Of a stretch of 64,000 nucleotides of DNA, positions 1 to 11,219 are shown piece after piece. Under the pieces are notes generated by a model, which saw nothing but the letters and a program-made list of their open reading frames with translations, did no database searches and was not told the origin of the DNA. Source of the DNA: Cokeromyces recurvatus (Eukaryota; Mucoromycota; Mucoromycetes; Mucorales; Mucoraceae). Position numbers and translations under genes: made by a program. Location: NCBI RefSeq assembly GCF_025118155.1, contig NW_026251388.1:434001-498000 (forward strand), in the 5' to 3' direction. Within the stretch, counting starts at the first letter, position 1, and each line of letters begins with the position of its first letter.

Positions 1-55
1 GATCTAACTTTTTTTTTTTTTTTGGTTTCGTTTCCCACATACATACACATAAAAG

Positions 56-997
56 CCTAATTTACAACCACCTATTAAAACAACAGAGCAAGCAATTAGT
101 TATAAAGCAAAATTAGAAGCACTTGCACCTAATGTCACTTTTTACATGACTTTGTATTTGTCACCTGAATTAACTGTTAACGAAATTCGTAAAGCTGCTA
201 AAGCAGGTATTGCTGGTGTCAAATCTTATCCACGTGGTGTAACAACAAATAGTGAGAACGGTATTGAAAACTATGAAGTTTATTATCCTGTATTTAAAGC
301 AATGGAAGAGGAAGGTATGGTTTTAAACTTGCATGGTGAAATACCTAGTGACGCACAAAAAGATATATGTGTGATGAATGCTGAAGAGAGATTTTTACCG
401 GAACTTGAAAAGATTCATAAAGCCTTTCCCAAATTAAAGATTGTTTTGGAACATGCTACGACAAAGGCTGCAGTTGAGATGGTAAAGAGGTTAGGTGATA
501 CAGTAGCCTGTAGTATCACTGTTCATCATTTACAGTTGATTGTTGATGATTGGGCAGGACAGGCACATCATTTCTGTAAACCAGTTGCTAAATATCCTCA
601 TGACCGTGAGGCCTTGAGAGAGGTGATCAGATCAGGTCATCCCCGTTTCTTTTTAGGAACTGATTCTGCTCCACATCCTATCTCAACCAAGGAGGGCCCT
701 CGTTCTAATGCCGGCGTTTTTACTACCCCTCTTGTTTTACCTTATCTTGCAAAAATCTTTGAAGATATGGGCTGTCTTGATCGACTTGAGAACTTTGCTT
801 GTCATTATGGCAAACAATTTTATCGTCTTTCTCAAAAGCCAGGATTTGTGGATAAGAAAGTTACGTTAGTTAAAGAAACAAATGTCATTGTCCCTTCATC
901 TTATCAAATTTCTACTACAAAGACTGAATTAGGCTCTGTTGTTCCTTTCTATGCTAACAAAGATATTGGATGGAAGATTGCTTCGAATTTTGTTTAA
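56..997 (+). CDS. URA4: Dihydroorotase, 3' part (5' exons outside window)
   Basis: Third step of de novo pyrimidine synthesis: cyclises N-carbamoyl-aspartate to dihydroorotate, cytosolic. The open frame extends upstream of the first ATG (146) to position 56, just after an intron acceptor (AG at 54-55), so the true start is left of the window. Visible PyrC-type residues: the lysine in GVKSYPRG that is carboxylated in the family, the metal histidines in NLHGE and LEHATT, and the catalytic Asp in LGTDSAPH. The first HxH pair must lie in the missing exon. The C-terminal part is complete, ending in TAA at 995-997. It converges with QTRT2, 91 bp away. This is the monofunctional bacterial/yeast URA4 class, not the CAD-type domain. 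Sure of the family; the symbol follows yeast usage. Confidence 0.93.
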   Translation, partial: PNLQPPIKTTEQAISYKAKLEALAPNVTFYMTLYLSPELTVNEIRKAAKAGIAGVKSYPRGVTTNSENGIENYEVYYPVFKAMEEEGMVLNLHGEIPSDAQKDICVMNAEERFLPELEKIHKAFPKLKIVLEHATTKAAVEMVKRLGDTVACSITVHHLQLIVDDWAGQAHHFCKPVAKYPHDREALREVIRSGHPRFFLGTDSAPHPISTKEGPRSNAGVFTTPLVLPYLAKIFEDMGCLDRLENFACHYGKQFYRLSQKPGFVDKKVTLVKETNVIVPSSYQISTTKTELGSVVPFYANKDIGWKIASNFV

Positions 998-1088
998 TGT
1001 AATATACATTTTAAAATAAAATCATTGTAATAAAATGTTTTATTATAGTCTACATCATGTATTCTTGTTAATACATATATATCATTAT

Positions 1089-2609
1089 TTAAAATAATAA
1101 AGTTCTCTTTTTCTTTAAATGAACACCTAATGATTCAGTATCTTCTTCGTCTTCATGGTTTTTCATATCATCGCCTTCTTTTACATGACTATAATGCTTC
1201 ATGAAAGTCTCTTTGTCTTGTTCAAATCGATTGTTTTCAATACTTTTCCTAATAGAAGTCATGAATTGATTCAATTGATAAACATTATGACTCATCAACA
1301 AAATAGGACCTAGCATTTCATGAGCATTAAGCAAATGATGAATATAAGCCTTTGTATGGGGGCGAGAACAGGCATCACATTTACAAGTAGTATCTAAAGG
1401 CTCAAAGGCATGAGCTAATTGAGTATCCCATAAGCTTAATGTCTTTGGTTGATTTGATTCTGTACTAATGGTGTCTTTAGATGCTAACTCTTCACCAAAT
1501 TTAAATATAATCGCACGTCCTTTCTCTGTAGCTTTATATGCATAGCTTCCATCAAATAAATCAATACCATTTGAGATACCTTCCAATATGCCTTCAGGTG
1601 AAGATAAACCATAAGCAATTCTAGGCTTCTCTTGAGGCAAATTGTCAATAGATGCTCTAATATGTTTATTTAACTCATCTCTCTGCAATCCAAGTAAATT
1701 GAGAATGAACCCTTGCACGTCACGTTCAGCTGTTGCTATAGCAGAACGAGCACGTTCATTTATATCTGTGTGTCCCATCACATGAGCAAATACTGGAATA
1801 TCTAATTCCTAATAACCTATTTATATCCTAATTCTCCACACATTTTATTTATTTATTTATGTTACCTTGGATTTGATCAAATTTTCATCCAACCATTTTA
1901 ATGATCTATCTACAGACTTTTTAATACGTTTTGTTCTTGCTTCCATATCAGTAATATTGTCTGCCATAGGAGAAATAACATCCGGTCGATAATGAGTCAA
2001 TGCTTCTGCCCACATATCAGAAGTAACTTGACGAACACCACCATGCGAATCAACAGAAAGATATTTATCCGTATTGAAAGAGACAGGTGATAATTTTAAA
2101 GGATCACGTATATCACAGAATAAAAGATAATTCTATATAAGAATATATAAAAAGGGGGATAGTTATTTTTAATAATAAAAGATGGTTTTTTTTTATTTTA
2201 TTTTTTTACCTCAAGATGCAAATATTTATGAAGACCATGAGGGTATTGAAAAGATGAAGGCACTTTTTGTTCTAAGCTAAATGTAGAAACATGCACATAA
2301 TTAGATGTCACTATAATCCTTTAATTCTTTTCTCAATCTCTCTTTTTCCCTCTCTCTCTCTCCCCCCCTTTTTTTTACGTTAAAAAAAAATCTTTACAAT
2401 TGTTCTAAAGAGACTTGAACTAGTTCAATGGGTAATGATTTCAAATTATCTGCAACAAGATGGGGTACTGAGCCACGAAGAGTATAAGTCATACATGCTG
2501 GTGTTTGAATTGTTTTATTCTTTTTAATAAATTGTAATGCTCCTCTACGAATCAAATTGGAGTCTGTTTGTTGTAATTTAAAGTTAATTGCACTAGCCAT
2601 CTTTTGCAT
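1089..2609 (-). CDS. QTRT2: Queuine tRNA-ribosyltransferase accessory subunit 2 (QTRT2)
   Basis: Non-catalytic partner of the eukaryotic TGT that swaps queuine for G34 in tRNAs with GUN anticodons. In animals the complex sits on the outer mitochondrial membrane. Four exons on the minus strand: 2609-2398, 2276-2210, 2132-1866 and 1811-1089; all phases agree, giving 422 aa (human QTRT2 is 415). Seen: the N-terminal ACMTYTLRGSVPHLVADNL segment typical of the family, KKSVDRSLKWLDENL in the middle, and near the C terminus the zinc site CKCDAC followed by HTKAYIHHLL and a further His. The catalytic Asp residues of QTRT1 are not expected here. An ATG at 2600 is an alternative start. Sure of the family from several blocks. 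QTRT1 is not in the window. Confidence 0.88.
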
Positions 2610-2776
2610 TCGAACAATAAAAATGTCAAAAAAGTGGCTTTTATTTATAACAAAAAAAAAAAAAGGACTGATATTAAAATTAAAAAAAAAAAAAAAAAAA
2701 AGACAGCTTATTATTATGTGATTTTTATTTGAGATTTTTTTAAAAAAAAATGAATTACTACATATTATATTGTTAT

Positions 2777-4336
2777 TTATTCAATTGTATTATTAGATAT
2801 CGAAGATTTCTTTGAACGACGTTTACGCAAAGTACCATTTGCTACTTTTTCTTGACGAGTAACTCTCCTTGAGCGCATTTCAGCATGTCGATTACGATAA
2901 GAGTCAACTGCACGTTGAATAAGACCTCTTCTGCCAACTAATTGCTCGCTATTTAACCAACAAAGTCTCCAACCCAACTCATTACAACTTGTCTCGTAGT
3001 CCCATCGATTACCGTCATATTCATCTCTATGTACATTGGCTCTTGGATAAATCTATAATATATATATATATATATTTTAATTGAAATATACATATACATA
3101 TATTTATATACTTACAGCATTTTGCATACGAAATTCAGCCCCAATATCATTTATATTTACATTATGCACATCTGTACGAACTGTATATTCTCTTACAAGA
3201 CGATCATGCGAGTATAGAAAAGTGATATGCTCAATACCATTGATTATTTTTGCTACAGGTTCGTGAGCTGTCAGTGAAACAACTGAAGCAACTGAAGGAT
3301 GAGATGAATTTCTCTTGCCATAAGTACGTTGAGGTTGACACATGTCATTAGAAGAATTACGACGGTTTTTACGTACAGTTGCCTTATGATGATCAACAGA
3401 CATCGACATCATACTTGTGTTCATCATAGTTGGTAAACTATGTCTAGGCATAAAATAATTCGGTACAGGCGGTGTCATTAATCCACTATTAGGTGTTGAA
3501 TAGGCTGTATTCACCATTGAGGGTGGCTCTGTAGTCATATTTGTTGAAGTGAAACTACCGCCGTAACCAAAACCTTCCATAGGAATTATATGACTGTAAT
3601 CATTTGTAGTTGGATCTTGTGGTATTATGTTATTCAACATGTAATGAGTATTGTTATTATTAGGGATAGAGGGATTAATGATAGTATTGTTGTTGTTATT
3701 ATTATTGTTATTATTGTTAGTATTATTATTATTTGTAGTAGTAGTAGAAGAAGTAGAAGTAGTAATAGTGGCTGTATTAGAATTAGTAGAATTATTAGTA
3801 GTAATCGAGGTAAAGGTAGGTGTGGAAATTGTATTAGCTGTATAAGTAGCATTGATGGAGGTAGAAGATGAAGGATTTGTTAAAAACGGTATATTATGCT
3901 GAGGCTGTAGTTCTTGTAGATTCCATTCTCCTTGTTTCATTTGTTGAGCAGAGAAAGAAGTTGAATTCCAGTTTTGGAACATTAGATTTGAATCTAATGG
4001 ATGAATGATGGAATTAGGTTGGGAAGCACAAAAAGTGTCATGTCCTATATTTACGGTAGTATTACTAGATGTAGTAGGGACAGACCAAAAAGTAGAGTTA
4101 ATAAAGTTATCATGACTTATGGATGCATTTGTAGTTGAGCTAGTTACTGCAGTAGAAAAAGAGCTGTAATTGGTTAACTCGCCAGTTGCAGTAGTTGCTG
4201 AAGAATATGAATTCTTTCGACTATTACTGTTACTATTGACATTTTGTGCAACATAAGATTCCTCCAAAATGTCAGATGGCCTTCTTTGCTGTAATACAAT
4301 AGTATTTTCTGCATTTGTTAATATCGATGTATTCAT
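2777..4336 (-). CDS. Asn/Ser/Thr-rich protein with conserved fungal C-terminal domain (DUF8032-like)
   Basis: Function unknown. Two exons: 4336-3116 and 3052-2777, phase 0, 498 aa. Residues 1 to about 370 are low complexity: Ser/Thr/Asn-rich, with a long Asn run coded by ATT/GTT repeats on the plus strand. The last 120 residues are folded-looking and span the intron: HITFLYSHDRLVREYTVRTD, then YPRANVHRDEYDGNRWDYET and CNELGWRLCWLNSE, ending in a Lys/Arg-rich tail. From memory this block is a domain common in Mucoromycota and other fungi (DUF8032); the name is not certain. The tail and disordered N terminus would suit a nuclear regulator, which is inference only. The ATG at 4336 was chosen because everything upstream in frame is a Phe run from the homopolymer at about 4471-4519, read as 5' UTR. 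Confidence 0.75.
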
Positions 4337-4467
4337 CTCGATTCTATTTTCTGGGAAAAAAAACAAAAATAGAGAAAAAGTAAAGCTACTAATAAATAAA
4401 TAAACAACCAAGTGAAAAGAAGAGAACGAAAAACGAAAAACGAAAAACGAAAAAAAATGTATAACAT

Positions 4468-4521
<54 letters not shown>

Positions 4522-5112
4522 AAGTACTTATCACTAGTAAATTAACCGCGTACAAGAAAAGAATTTTTCTTGTTTTACCCAATAAAATTTATTACATTTC
4601 TCAGATATGGATTGAAACCGACTCTCTTTTTTTATTTTTTATTTTTTATTTTTTTTTTTTACGACTTAAAGCTACTATTGAAATAATAGTAAGCATCATT
4701 TTTCGATTTCGCGTATTTTAATATGAAATGTAAACGTTATTGATGTCATTGTTTTAAATTGTATTAAAATTTTATGCAAATTTGGTTATTATTGTCGTTG
4801 TTCTGAAATCTTATTTTGTCATAATAAGTAATCGATTCAATGATAGCTAAAATGCTTTGTAAAACTTGCCATCATGAAATTCTGACAAATCATTTTTCAT
4901 TTTATTTTATTTTTTCATAGAATTTGAAAAAAAAAGATGTTTTTTCTATATTTATTTTTCGTCTATTTTTAATTCAGTGTATAATAAGACCATATTTGGT
5001 TTATTTATTTTTAACCGGAGTCGGTAGGAATAGATGCCAAGATACAAAGTAGCATATAAAAATATACTGCCACCGCTCGATTGTGATCAAGTATATAAAT
5101 AAAGACGAAAAC
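4337..5112. other. Divergent intergenic region with A50 tract and TATA box
   Basis: Lies between the minus-strand DUF8032-like gene and chitin deacetylase 1. It holds a homopolymer of about 50 A (4471-4519) just upstream of the minus-strand start, thus a T tract in the sense of that gene, and a shorter T run at 4651-4660. No coding frame of note. Poly(dA:dT) of this kind usually keeps promoters free of nucleosomes, which is general knowledge and not tested here. Confidence 0.6.
5055..5062 (+). promoter_or_regulatory. TATA box of chitin deacetylase 1
   Basis: TATAAAAA lies 51-58 bases upstream of the ATG at 5113. A second TATATAAAT is at 5092-5100. If the first is used, transcription would begin near 5085-5095, and the ATG at 5113 would be the first in the message, which supports that start over the ATG at 5164. 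Confidence 0.5.
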
Positions 5113-6501
5113 ATGAGAAGGATCAAGTTCAACATTCCCATTTTATTTATTATATTAAGAATAATGGTGTACTTTCTTTCTCTTATGCTCTCTGCAGCAT
5201 TAGTATCTGCAGATACAATAGATTATTGGAAGAGTTTCACCTCGAAGACAAATCCTTTGAATGTATCTATTCCTTCTATTACACAAACAACCAGTCTTGA
5301 TCCCTTCAAGGAATGTGTTTATTACAATCCTGACCCAGCTGTGATCAACATTAATCCTGCTGAATGGCCCACCGTTTGGGTAAAAGCTACTTCAAACGGT
5401 ATGAACGAAACAGAAGAATTCAGAAACTTGTATAACTCTATTGACTGGTCTAAGGCTCCTGATATTCCTGTCCGTACAGCTGTTGATGGTGTCTTGGACA
5501 TGAGTGGCTACAATGCTACAGCTGATCCTGACTGTTGGTGGTCTGCCTCTGGCTGTGTTACTCCTAAGCTCCCCGATGTCAACAAAGATATTTACTATTG
5601 TCCTGAACCCGAGACTTGGGGTTTGACTTACGATGATGGACCCAACTGTTCTCATAATGCATTCTATGATTTCCTTCAAGAAAAGGAATTAAAAGCTACT
5701 TTATTCTACATTGGTTCTAACGTTATTGACTGGCCTTATGGTGCTATGCGTGGTATTAAGGATGGTCATCAAATCGCTTGTCACACTTGGTCTCATCCCT
5801 TAATGACTACCTTTACAAATGAAGAAGTTCTTGCTGAATTTTACTATGCTCAAAAGGCTATCAAGCTTGCCACTGGTCTTACTCCTCGTTTCTGGCGTCC
5901 TCCTTATGGTGATATTGATAACCGTGTCCGTTGGATTGCTACTCAATTAGGTTTGACTGCTGTTGTCTGGAGTGAAGATACTAATGACTGGAGTGCTGTT
6001 AGCCCTGCTACTATTCCTCCTGTTGAACAAAACTACGAAGCATTTATTGAAATGGGAAAGAATGGTACCTTTGCTGAAACTGGTAACATTGTCTTGTCTC
6101 ACGAACTTACTAACATTACTATGTCCTTGGCTATGAAATACTTACCTGATATCATGTCTTCATACAAGCATGTTGTTAACGTCGCTACCTGTCACAACAT
6201 CAGTTACCCTTACTTTGAAGACTTTGAATGGACTCCTGTTATGAACGGTACTTCTAAGAGCACTATTGAAACCTCCAAGTCTACTACTACTACTACTGAT
6301 GCTTCCAAGTCTACTACTACTGATGCTTCCAAGTCTGACTCTGATTCTTCCAAGTCCGACTCCAATTCTTCTACGTCTGACAATGACAAATCTGATACCA
6401 CTGCCTCTAAACACAACGCTATTGTAAGCGCTGGTAATGCTGTTCGCGGCTCTAGTATGGCTTTACTTGGTGCCCTTGCTGCTGCCATTTATCTCATTTA
6501 A
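5113..6501 (+). CDS. Chitin deacetylase 1, secreted, GPI-anchored type
   Basis: Removes acetyl groups from nascent chitin to give chitosan, the main wall polymer of mucoralean fungi; acts at the plasma membrane and wall. Single exon. ATG 5113 gives 462 aa; ATG 5164 gives 445 aa and matches the start of the neighbouring paralogue better. Both leave a signal peptide ending near AALVSA. Carbohydrate esterase 4 motifs are all present: TYDDGP (catalytic base Asp and metal Asp), HTWSHP (two metal His), RPPYGD, the DTNDW region and LSHE with the catalytic His. Several NxT/NxS sites. A Ser/Thr/Asp-rich stalk and a hydrophobic tail at the end suggest a GPI signal. Very close to Mucor rouxii chitin deacetylase. 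Strong codon bias (GGT, GCT, ACT) suggests high expression. An alternative reading frame starting at a GTG at 5083 was not used. Confidence 0.93.
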   Translation: MRRIKFNIPILFIILRIMVYFLSLMLSAALVSADTIDYWKSFTSKTNPLNVSIPSITQTTSLDPFKECVYYNPDPAVININPAEWPTVWVKATSNGMNETEEFRNLYNSIDWSKAPDIPVRTAVDGVLDMSGYNATADPDCWWSASGCVTPKLPDVNKDIYYCPEPETWGLTYDDGPNCSHNAFYDFLQEKELKATLFYIGSNVIDWPYGAMRGIKDGHQIACHTWSHPLMTTFTNEEVLAEFYYAQKAIKLATGLTPRFWRPPYGDIDNRVRWIATQLGLTAVVWSEDTNDWSAVSPATIPPVEQNYEAFIEMGKNGTFAETGNIVLSHELTNITMSLAMKYLPDIMSSYKHVVNVATCHNISYPYFEDFEWTPVMNGTSKSTIETSKSTTTTTDASKSTTTDASKSDSDSSKSDSNSSTSDNDKSDTTASKHNAIVSAGNAVRGSSMALLGALAAAIYLI

Positions 6502-8589
6502 ATAACCGTTTATATTGATTTATTTTAGCATTTTGTTTTCTCTTTTTCTTTTCTTTTTTTTTTAAAAAAAAAATTCTTATTTCATTAAAATTATTTGCGT
6601 TAATAATAAAAGTTCAGTTTAATTTTCTCTCTCTCCCTCTCTTTTGTGCTTATTTATAATATGCTCTAGAATGCTACATTGTCTTTATCTTTTTTATTAA
6701 TATTGCATTGTTACTTATGTGTCACATCCTGCTGAAAAAGGCTTATTTAACTTAAAATGGTTCTTTTTTTTATTATTATTATTTGATTCTGATAAAACAT
6801 TCTTCCAATAAGCTTAAAATATAGCATAATGTCAAGTTTAAATGTAAGAAAATGGAACTCCCTTCCTCCCATGGCTTATATATAAATTAAAAAGTCTATT
6901 TAAAATAATATGTATTAGACTTTATATTAGTTTTGAATAATCGAAATTAATATGTATATCATAAATAAAACGCAGCCAAATGTTTGATGTTTATTAACTA
7001 AATAGCAACACGTGTAATTTATAAGGTAATATATTGATATAAATTTTTTTTTAAATAGCCATATAATAGTATGCATTCTTAATGCCTTATAGCAATAGAC
7101 ATATATATATATATTTATATATATACTATTATTTACATTTAATGTTTTATAATTCATATTGATGTGTTTAACTTGAAAAAAAAAACATTTAGTAAATAAG
7201 GTTATACTAGACAAATTTTCGATTATTATTATTATTGTTTCTTACAAATATTGTTATAACGACATTTCTGCATTCAGAAATATCTAACTGAGTTATTAAA
7301 CGATCTATCAAAGTTTATATTGCTGGATATAAATGCAAGGAGACAAAAAGGTCGTTATAAAAACACTTGTATAAGACAATCTAAGCCTTGTTTTATAGAA
7401 CACTTTGTTTGTATGCCTACCATTTTAATTAACTATAGCATTAAAAAAAATAAGTACATTAAATGAGGCATTTCTTTAGAAAGAGAAAAAAATTATTAAC
7501 TAAGCATCTTATCATTTAATTATCAAAATCAATATTAATGATTTTGATGAATAAATAGTAAATAATTCTATTATATGCCAACCAAGTTTATCAAGTAACA
7601 TAATAGTTTTTTTTTTATTTTATTTTTTCATAATTTAAACCTATATATGGAGCTATCTTGCTTTAAAGAACTCCTTTTACATCAAGTTCAAAGATGCCTT
7701 GTGTTATGTATGTTTATGTGTTTGTATACATAATACATACCTATGAATGTATATGTACAATAAGTTATATTCGTTACGCGTTTTGTCGTGTATAGAAATT
7801 AGGCCACATTCTTATATATTTTGATAAATTCCAAATGAAATGAAATAATAAAACATGCTCTTTCCCCTCCCTCATATGTTATTGTTGTTGAAAGAAGCAG
7901 TTATTAATACATTAAGCCAAATATGAGAATAATAATAATAAAAAAAAAAACCTTATTTTATGTTAGAGAATGTAAAATAATAATAATTGATTATTGATTT
8001 AATAGGAATTTATTTATCATCACCCATTCATTAAAAACCTCTTTTTTTTTTTTTTTTTTTTTTTTCTAGAATACTGTTAATCCTTAATTTAAATCTACTA
8101 CTTTACCTATAAAATCTCGTGTTTTTTACAAAATCAGCTTCGTTCCTTGTAGATAAAATTACTCTATACAGTACAGAATACTGACTTTTACGCGTTTAAT
8201 TTAGAAAAAAAGAAAATGACAGCTTCGGTAATACTTGGAAATATTGAGAGCTCAGTTCAAGTAGCATATTAATAGAACATCTATTTATAAAACGATCTAC
8301 GACAAGTAACAGCAGCAACTGAAACTTAAGCAATCAATAATATTATATTTATATATATATATATGTATATGTATATACAAACTTATATATTTTGAAACCG
8401 GTAAAATTTACCAAACTTTTATTTTTTTTTACTTTAAAAACTATATATTAAGTTATTTTTAGATGACACCCGGAAACAAAAAAATATATAAATAAGAGAA
8501 AACAATAACATAAGATCACTCTTTTTTTATTTTATTTTCTTTCTTTCTTTATTAGCTTTACTTTTTCTTTTCTTAAAATACTATTCAAA
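6502..8589. other. Gene-free spacer between the two chitin deacetylases
   Basis: About 2.1 kb, very AT-rich. It holds a T(n)A(n) tract near 6554-6573 just past the stop of deacetylase 1, a (TA)n stretch near 7100, an A/T-rich 95-codon minus-strand frame (6927-7214) of no coding character, a poly-T run at 8042-8065 and the TATA box of deacetylase 2. No RNA gene recognised. Confidence 0.6.
8485..8496 (+). promoter_or_regulatory. TATA box of chitin deacetylase 2
   Basis: TATATAAATAAG lies about 100 bases upstream of the ATG at 8590, followed by a pyrimidine-rich leader (8521-8575). Core context resembles that of the upstream paralogue, although the flanks have otherwise diverged. Confidence 0.45.
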
Positions 8590-9942
8590 ATGGTATTAAT
8601 CCTTCCTTCGTTGATTCTTTCTGCAGCATTAGCTTCTGCACAAACTATAGATTACTACAAGAATTTTAAATCACAAATCGACCCTCATAACGTAACCGTT
8701 CCTTCCATTAAACAAACAACTAGTCATGATCCCTCAGTAGAATGTACTTACTATAACCCTGATACATCTTTGATCAACATTAATCCTGCTGAATGGCCTA
8801 CTGTTTGGGAGAAAGCTACTTCAAATGGAGTGACAGAATCAGAGGAATTCAAAAAAGTGTATAGCTCTATTGACTGGACTAAGGCTCCTAATATCCCTGT
8901 CCGTAAACTTAATCCTGATGGTTCTTTAGATACTTCTCACTATCCAGATAGTGATCCTGACTGTTGGTGGTCTGCCTCTGGTTGTGTTACTCCTAAGCTC
9001 CCCGATGTCAACAAAGATATTTACTATTGTCCTGAACCCGAGACTTGGGGTTTGACTTACGATGATGGACCCAACTGTTCTCATAATGCATTCTATGATT
9101 ACCTTGAAGAACAGAAATTGAAGGCCACTATGTTCTATATTGGTTCTAACGTTATTGACTGGCCTTATGGTGCTATGCGTGGTATTAGGGATGGTCATCA
9201 TATCGCTTGTCACACTTGGTCTCATCCTTCAATAACTACCTTTACCAATCAAGAAGTTTTTGCTGAATTCTATTATTCCTTAAAGGCCATTAAGCTTGCC
9301 ACTGGTCTTACCCCTCGTTACTGGCGTCCTCCTTATGGTGATATTGATGATCGTGTTCGTTGGATTGCTACTCAATTAGGTTTGACTGCTGTTATTTGGA
9401 ATGAAGATACTGATGACTGGAGTGCTGATAGTCCTGCCACTCTTCAAGCTGTTGAACAAAATTATGAAGATTTCATTAGAATGGGTACAAATGGTACTTT
9501 TGCTGAGAGCGGTAACATTGTCTTGACTCACGAGATCAATAACACAACCATGTCTTTGGCTCTTAAGTACTTGCCTGATATTATGTCTTCATACAAACAA
9601 GTTATCAGTGTTGCTACCTGTCACAACATTAGCTATCCTTACTTTGAAGACTTTGAATGGACTGATGTCTTGAACCGTACTATTCCATCTAATACCTCTA
9701 CTACTATTGCCCCTGCTTCTACTACTGCTTCTGCTTCTGCTACTACTATGTCTACTATTACTACTGCTACTGATTCCAAATCCTCCTCTATTGCTACTAG
9801 CAGCCCTGCCGCTTCTGGTTCCAAAGATGATACTAAACCCTCTGCTACTGCAGCTAAAGCTGATGCTTCTATTAGTGCTGGTGTCACATTTGCCCCCAAT
9901 ATTGCCTTACTCATCGGTTTCCTTGCTTTCTTGTTCATTTAA
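8590..9942 (+). CDS. Chitin deacetylase 2, secreted, GPI-anchored type
   Basis: Paralogue of the gene at 5113-6501, same strand, 2.1 kb downstream, with the same role in chitosan synthesis. Single exon, 450 aa. Signal peptide ends at SAALASA with the mature protein from QTIDYY. CE4 motifs TYDDGP, HTWSHP, RPPYGD, DTDDW and LTHE are intact, so it should be active. The C-terminal stalk is Ala/Ser/Thr-rich rather than Ser/Asp-rich, and ends in a hydrophobic stretch typical of GPI signals. Closer to the M. rouxii enzyme than the first copy at some positions (VIWN, DIDDRVRW). Part of the catalytic domain is almost identical in DNA to copy 1, while the rest has drifted, which points to gene conversion. 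Both copies keep the cysteine-rich segment DPDCWWSASGC before the domain. Confidence 0.94.
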   Translation: MVLILPSLILSAALASAQTIDYYKNFKSQIDPHNVTVPSIKQTTSHDPSVECTYYNPDTSLININPAEWPTVWEKATSNGVTESEEFKKVYSSIDWTKAPNIPVRKLNPDGSLDTSHYPDSDPDCWWSASGCVTPKLPDVNKDIYYCPEPETWGLTYDDGPNCSHNAFYDYLEEQKLKATMFYIGSNVIDWPYGAMRGIRDGHHIACHTWSHPSITTFTNQEVFAEFYYSLKAIKLATGLTPRYWRPPYGDIDDRVRWIATQLGLTAVIWNEDTDDWSADSPATLQAVEQNYEDFIRMGTNGTFAESGNIVLTHEINNTTMSLALKYLPDIMSSYKQVISVATCHNISYPYFEDFEWTDVLNRTIPSNTSTTIAPASTTASASATTMSTITTATDSKSSSIATSSPAASGSKDDTKPSATAAKADASISAGVTFAPNIALLIGFLAFLFI

Positions 9943-11219
9943 ATTTATGCATACGTATTCTAGACTTTATTTTAACTAATTATTATATTTATATCAAATA
10001 AAATCAGACTTGCTTTCTTTAATTATAACATAAACTCATTTAATCTACTTGTTCTTTTTTTTTTTCTTCCTTGAATATAAAATATTTTTTCCTAAAATAG
10101 CTATTTTTAATTTTGTGGATTCCCAAAAAAAAAAATTTTAGTGAAACCTAAAAAAAAGTCCATGCACATACTGCAGTAGTAACAAAAAAAAAATCACCGC
10201 CAAACAAAAAAGAAAAAATAGCATCACGCATTCATGACTTCATTTATTATTACTCTATTACTGCAAAATCTTTATTTATATACAGATATTTATAAATATA
10301 TATAAAAGATTTACATACCTTATTTCATAAACTCATTCCAGGTATTACTTACATGTGATATCAAGACTTATCATTGTTTTCCCAACAATACTTGAACTTG
10401 CAATTTATTAAAGAAAAAAACATCTTGACTTTAAACACGCACACATTATAAAGCAAAAATGAATACGACGTGTTTCCTCAATTCTAAACTTCCACAGCAT
10501 GTTTCAGAATTTTATAGAAAATAAAAACAAGCATAAACAAAACTTACTTGCATTTTGATTTATGAGCATTAATTTTAGTTATGTTATCATACTGAAGTTA
10601 CACGCCCAAAAGACAGTAACACCGTCGTCGTCGTCTATTTTTTTTTTTTTTTTTTTTTGTTCTTGGCATTCTTTCTTTATCTCCCGCTCTGGATCTGTTT
10701 AAACTATAATTACTAGTGAATAGAATAAAAGAAAGGATGGGGGGAGGAGGAGCTTCTATTTCAAGAAATTATATTATTTTTTGATTTAAAAAAAAAAAAA
10801 AAAGTCGTAGTAGTTTTTATTTATAGAAAAGTATGTATGTGTATACATAGTTAACAAAAAAAAAAAAAGGCCAACCTAGAATACCTTAAACAGACACTTT
10901 ATTATATCTTTTAAATGCCAGTTTTTTGCCTTTTTGATTAATGACCAATCACTAGTCAGAAAAAAGACACATAATAAACAATGTTATTTCTCCTCCATTA
11001 ACGACGTATTGTTAGAAAATCTATTATCCTACTTTGTTTATTCATATTTTTTTTGTATCAGAAATGCTATAATAGCTTTTTTCAATTGATAACTGTTTAC
11101 CCGACCATATTTGTTAGAATTTATTCTGAAACATTTTTGAGTAAATAAAATTCTAATTTAATTGAAAAAAAAAAAATCATATTATTTTACTGAATTGTAG
11201 TGGTGGTATTATATTAACT
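9943..11219. other. Gene-free spacer, 3' of chitin deacetylase 2
   Basis: About 1.3 kb between deacetylase 2 and the PHO81-like gene. AT-rich, with poly-T (10638-10658) and several A runs (10791-10803, 10857-10868), and a short CGTCGTCGT run at 10623-10632. It must hold the promoter of the PHO81-like gene. Nothing else recognised. Confidence 0.6.

Noticed and set aside
3590..3871. Leu/Ile/Val/Ser-rich frames on both strands opposite the Asn-rich gene
   Set aside because: Shadows of the ATT/GTT repeat that codes the Asn run in the DUF8032-like gene.
6927..7214. 95-codon minus-strand frame between the chitin deacetylases
   Set aside because: Composition is only Ile/Tyr/Asn/Phe/Lys from AT-rich DNA, with no domain and no plausible splice partners.
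9707..9979. Leu-rich plus-strand frame over the 3' end of chitin deacetylase 2
   Set aside because: Frame-shifted reading of the Ala/Ser/Thr stalk codons.
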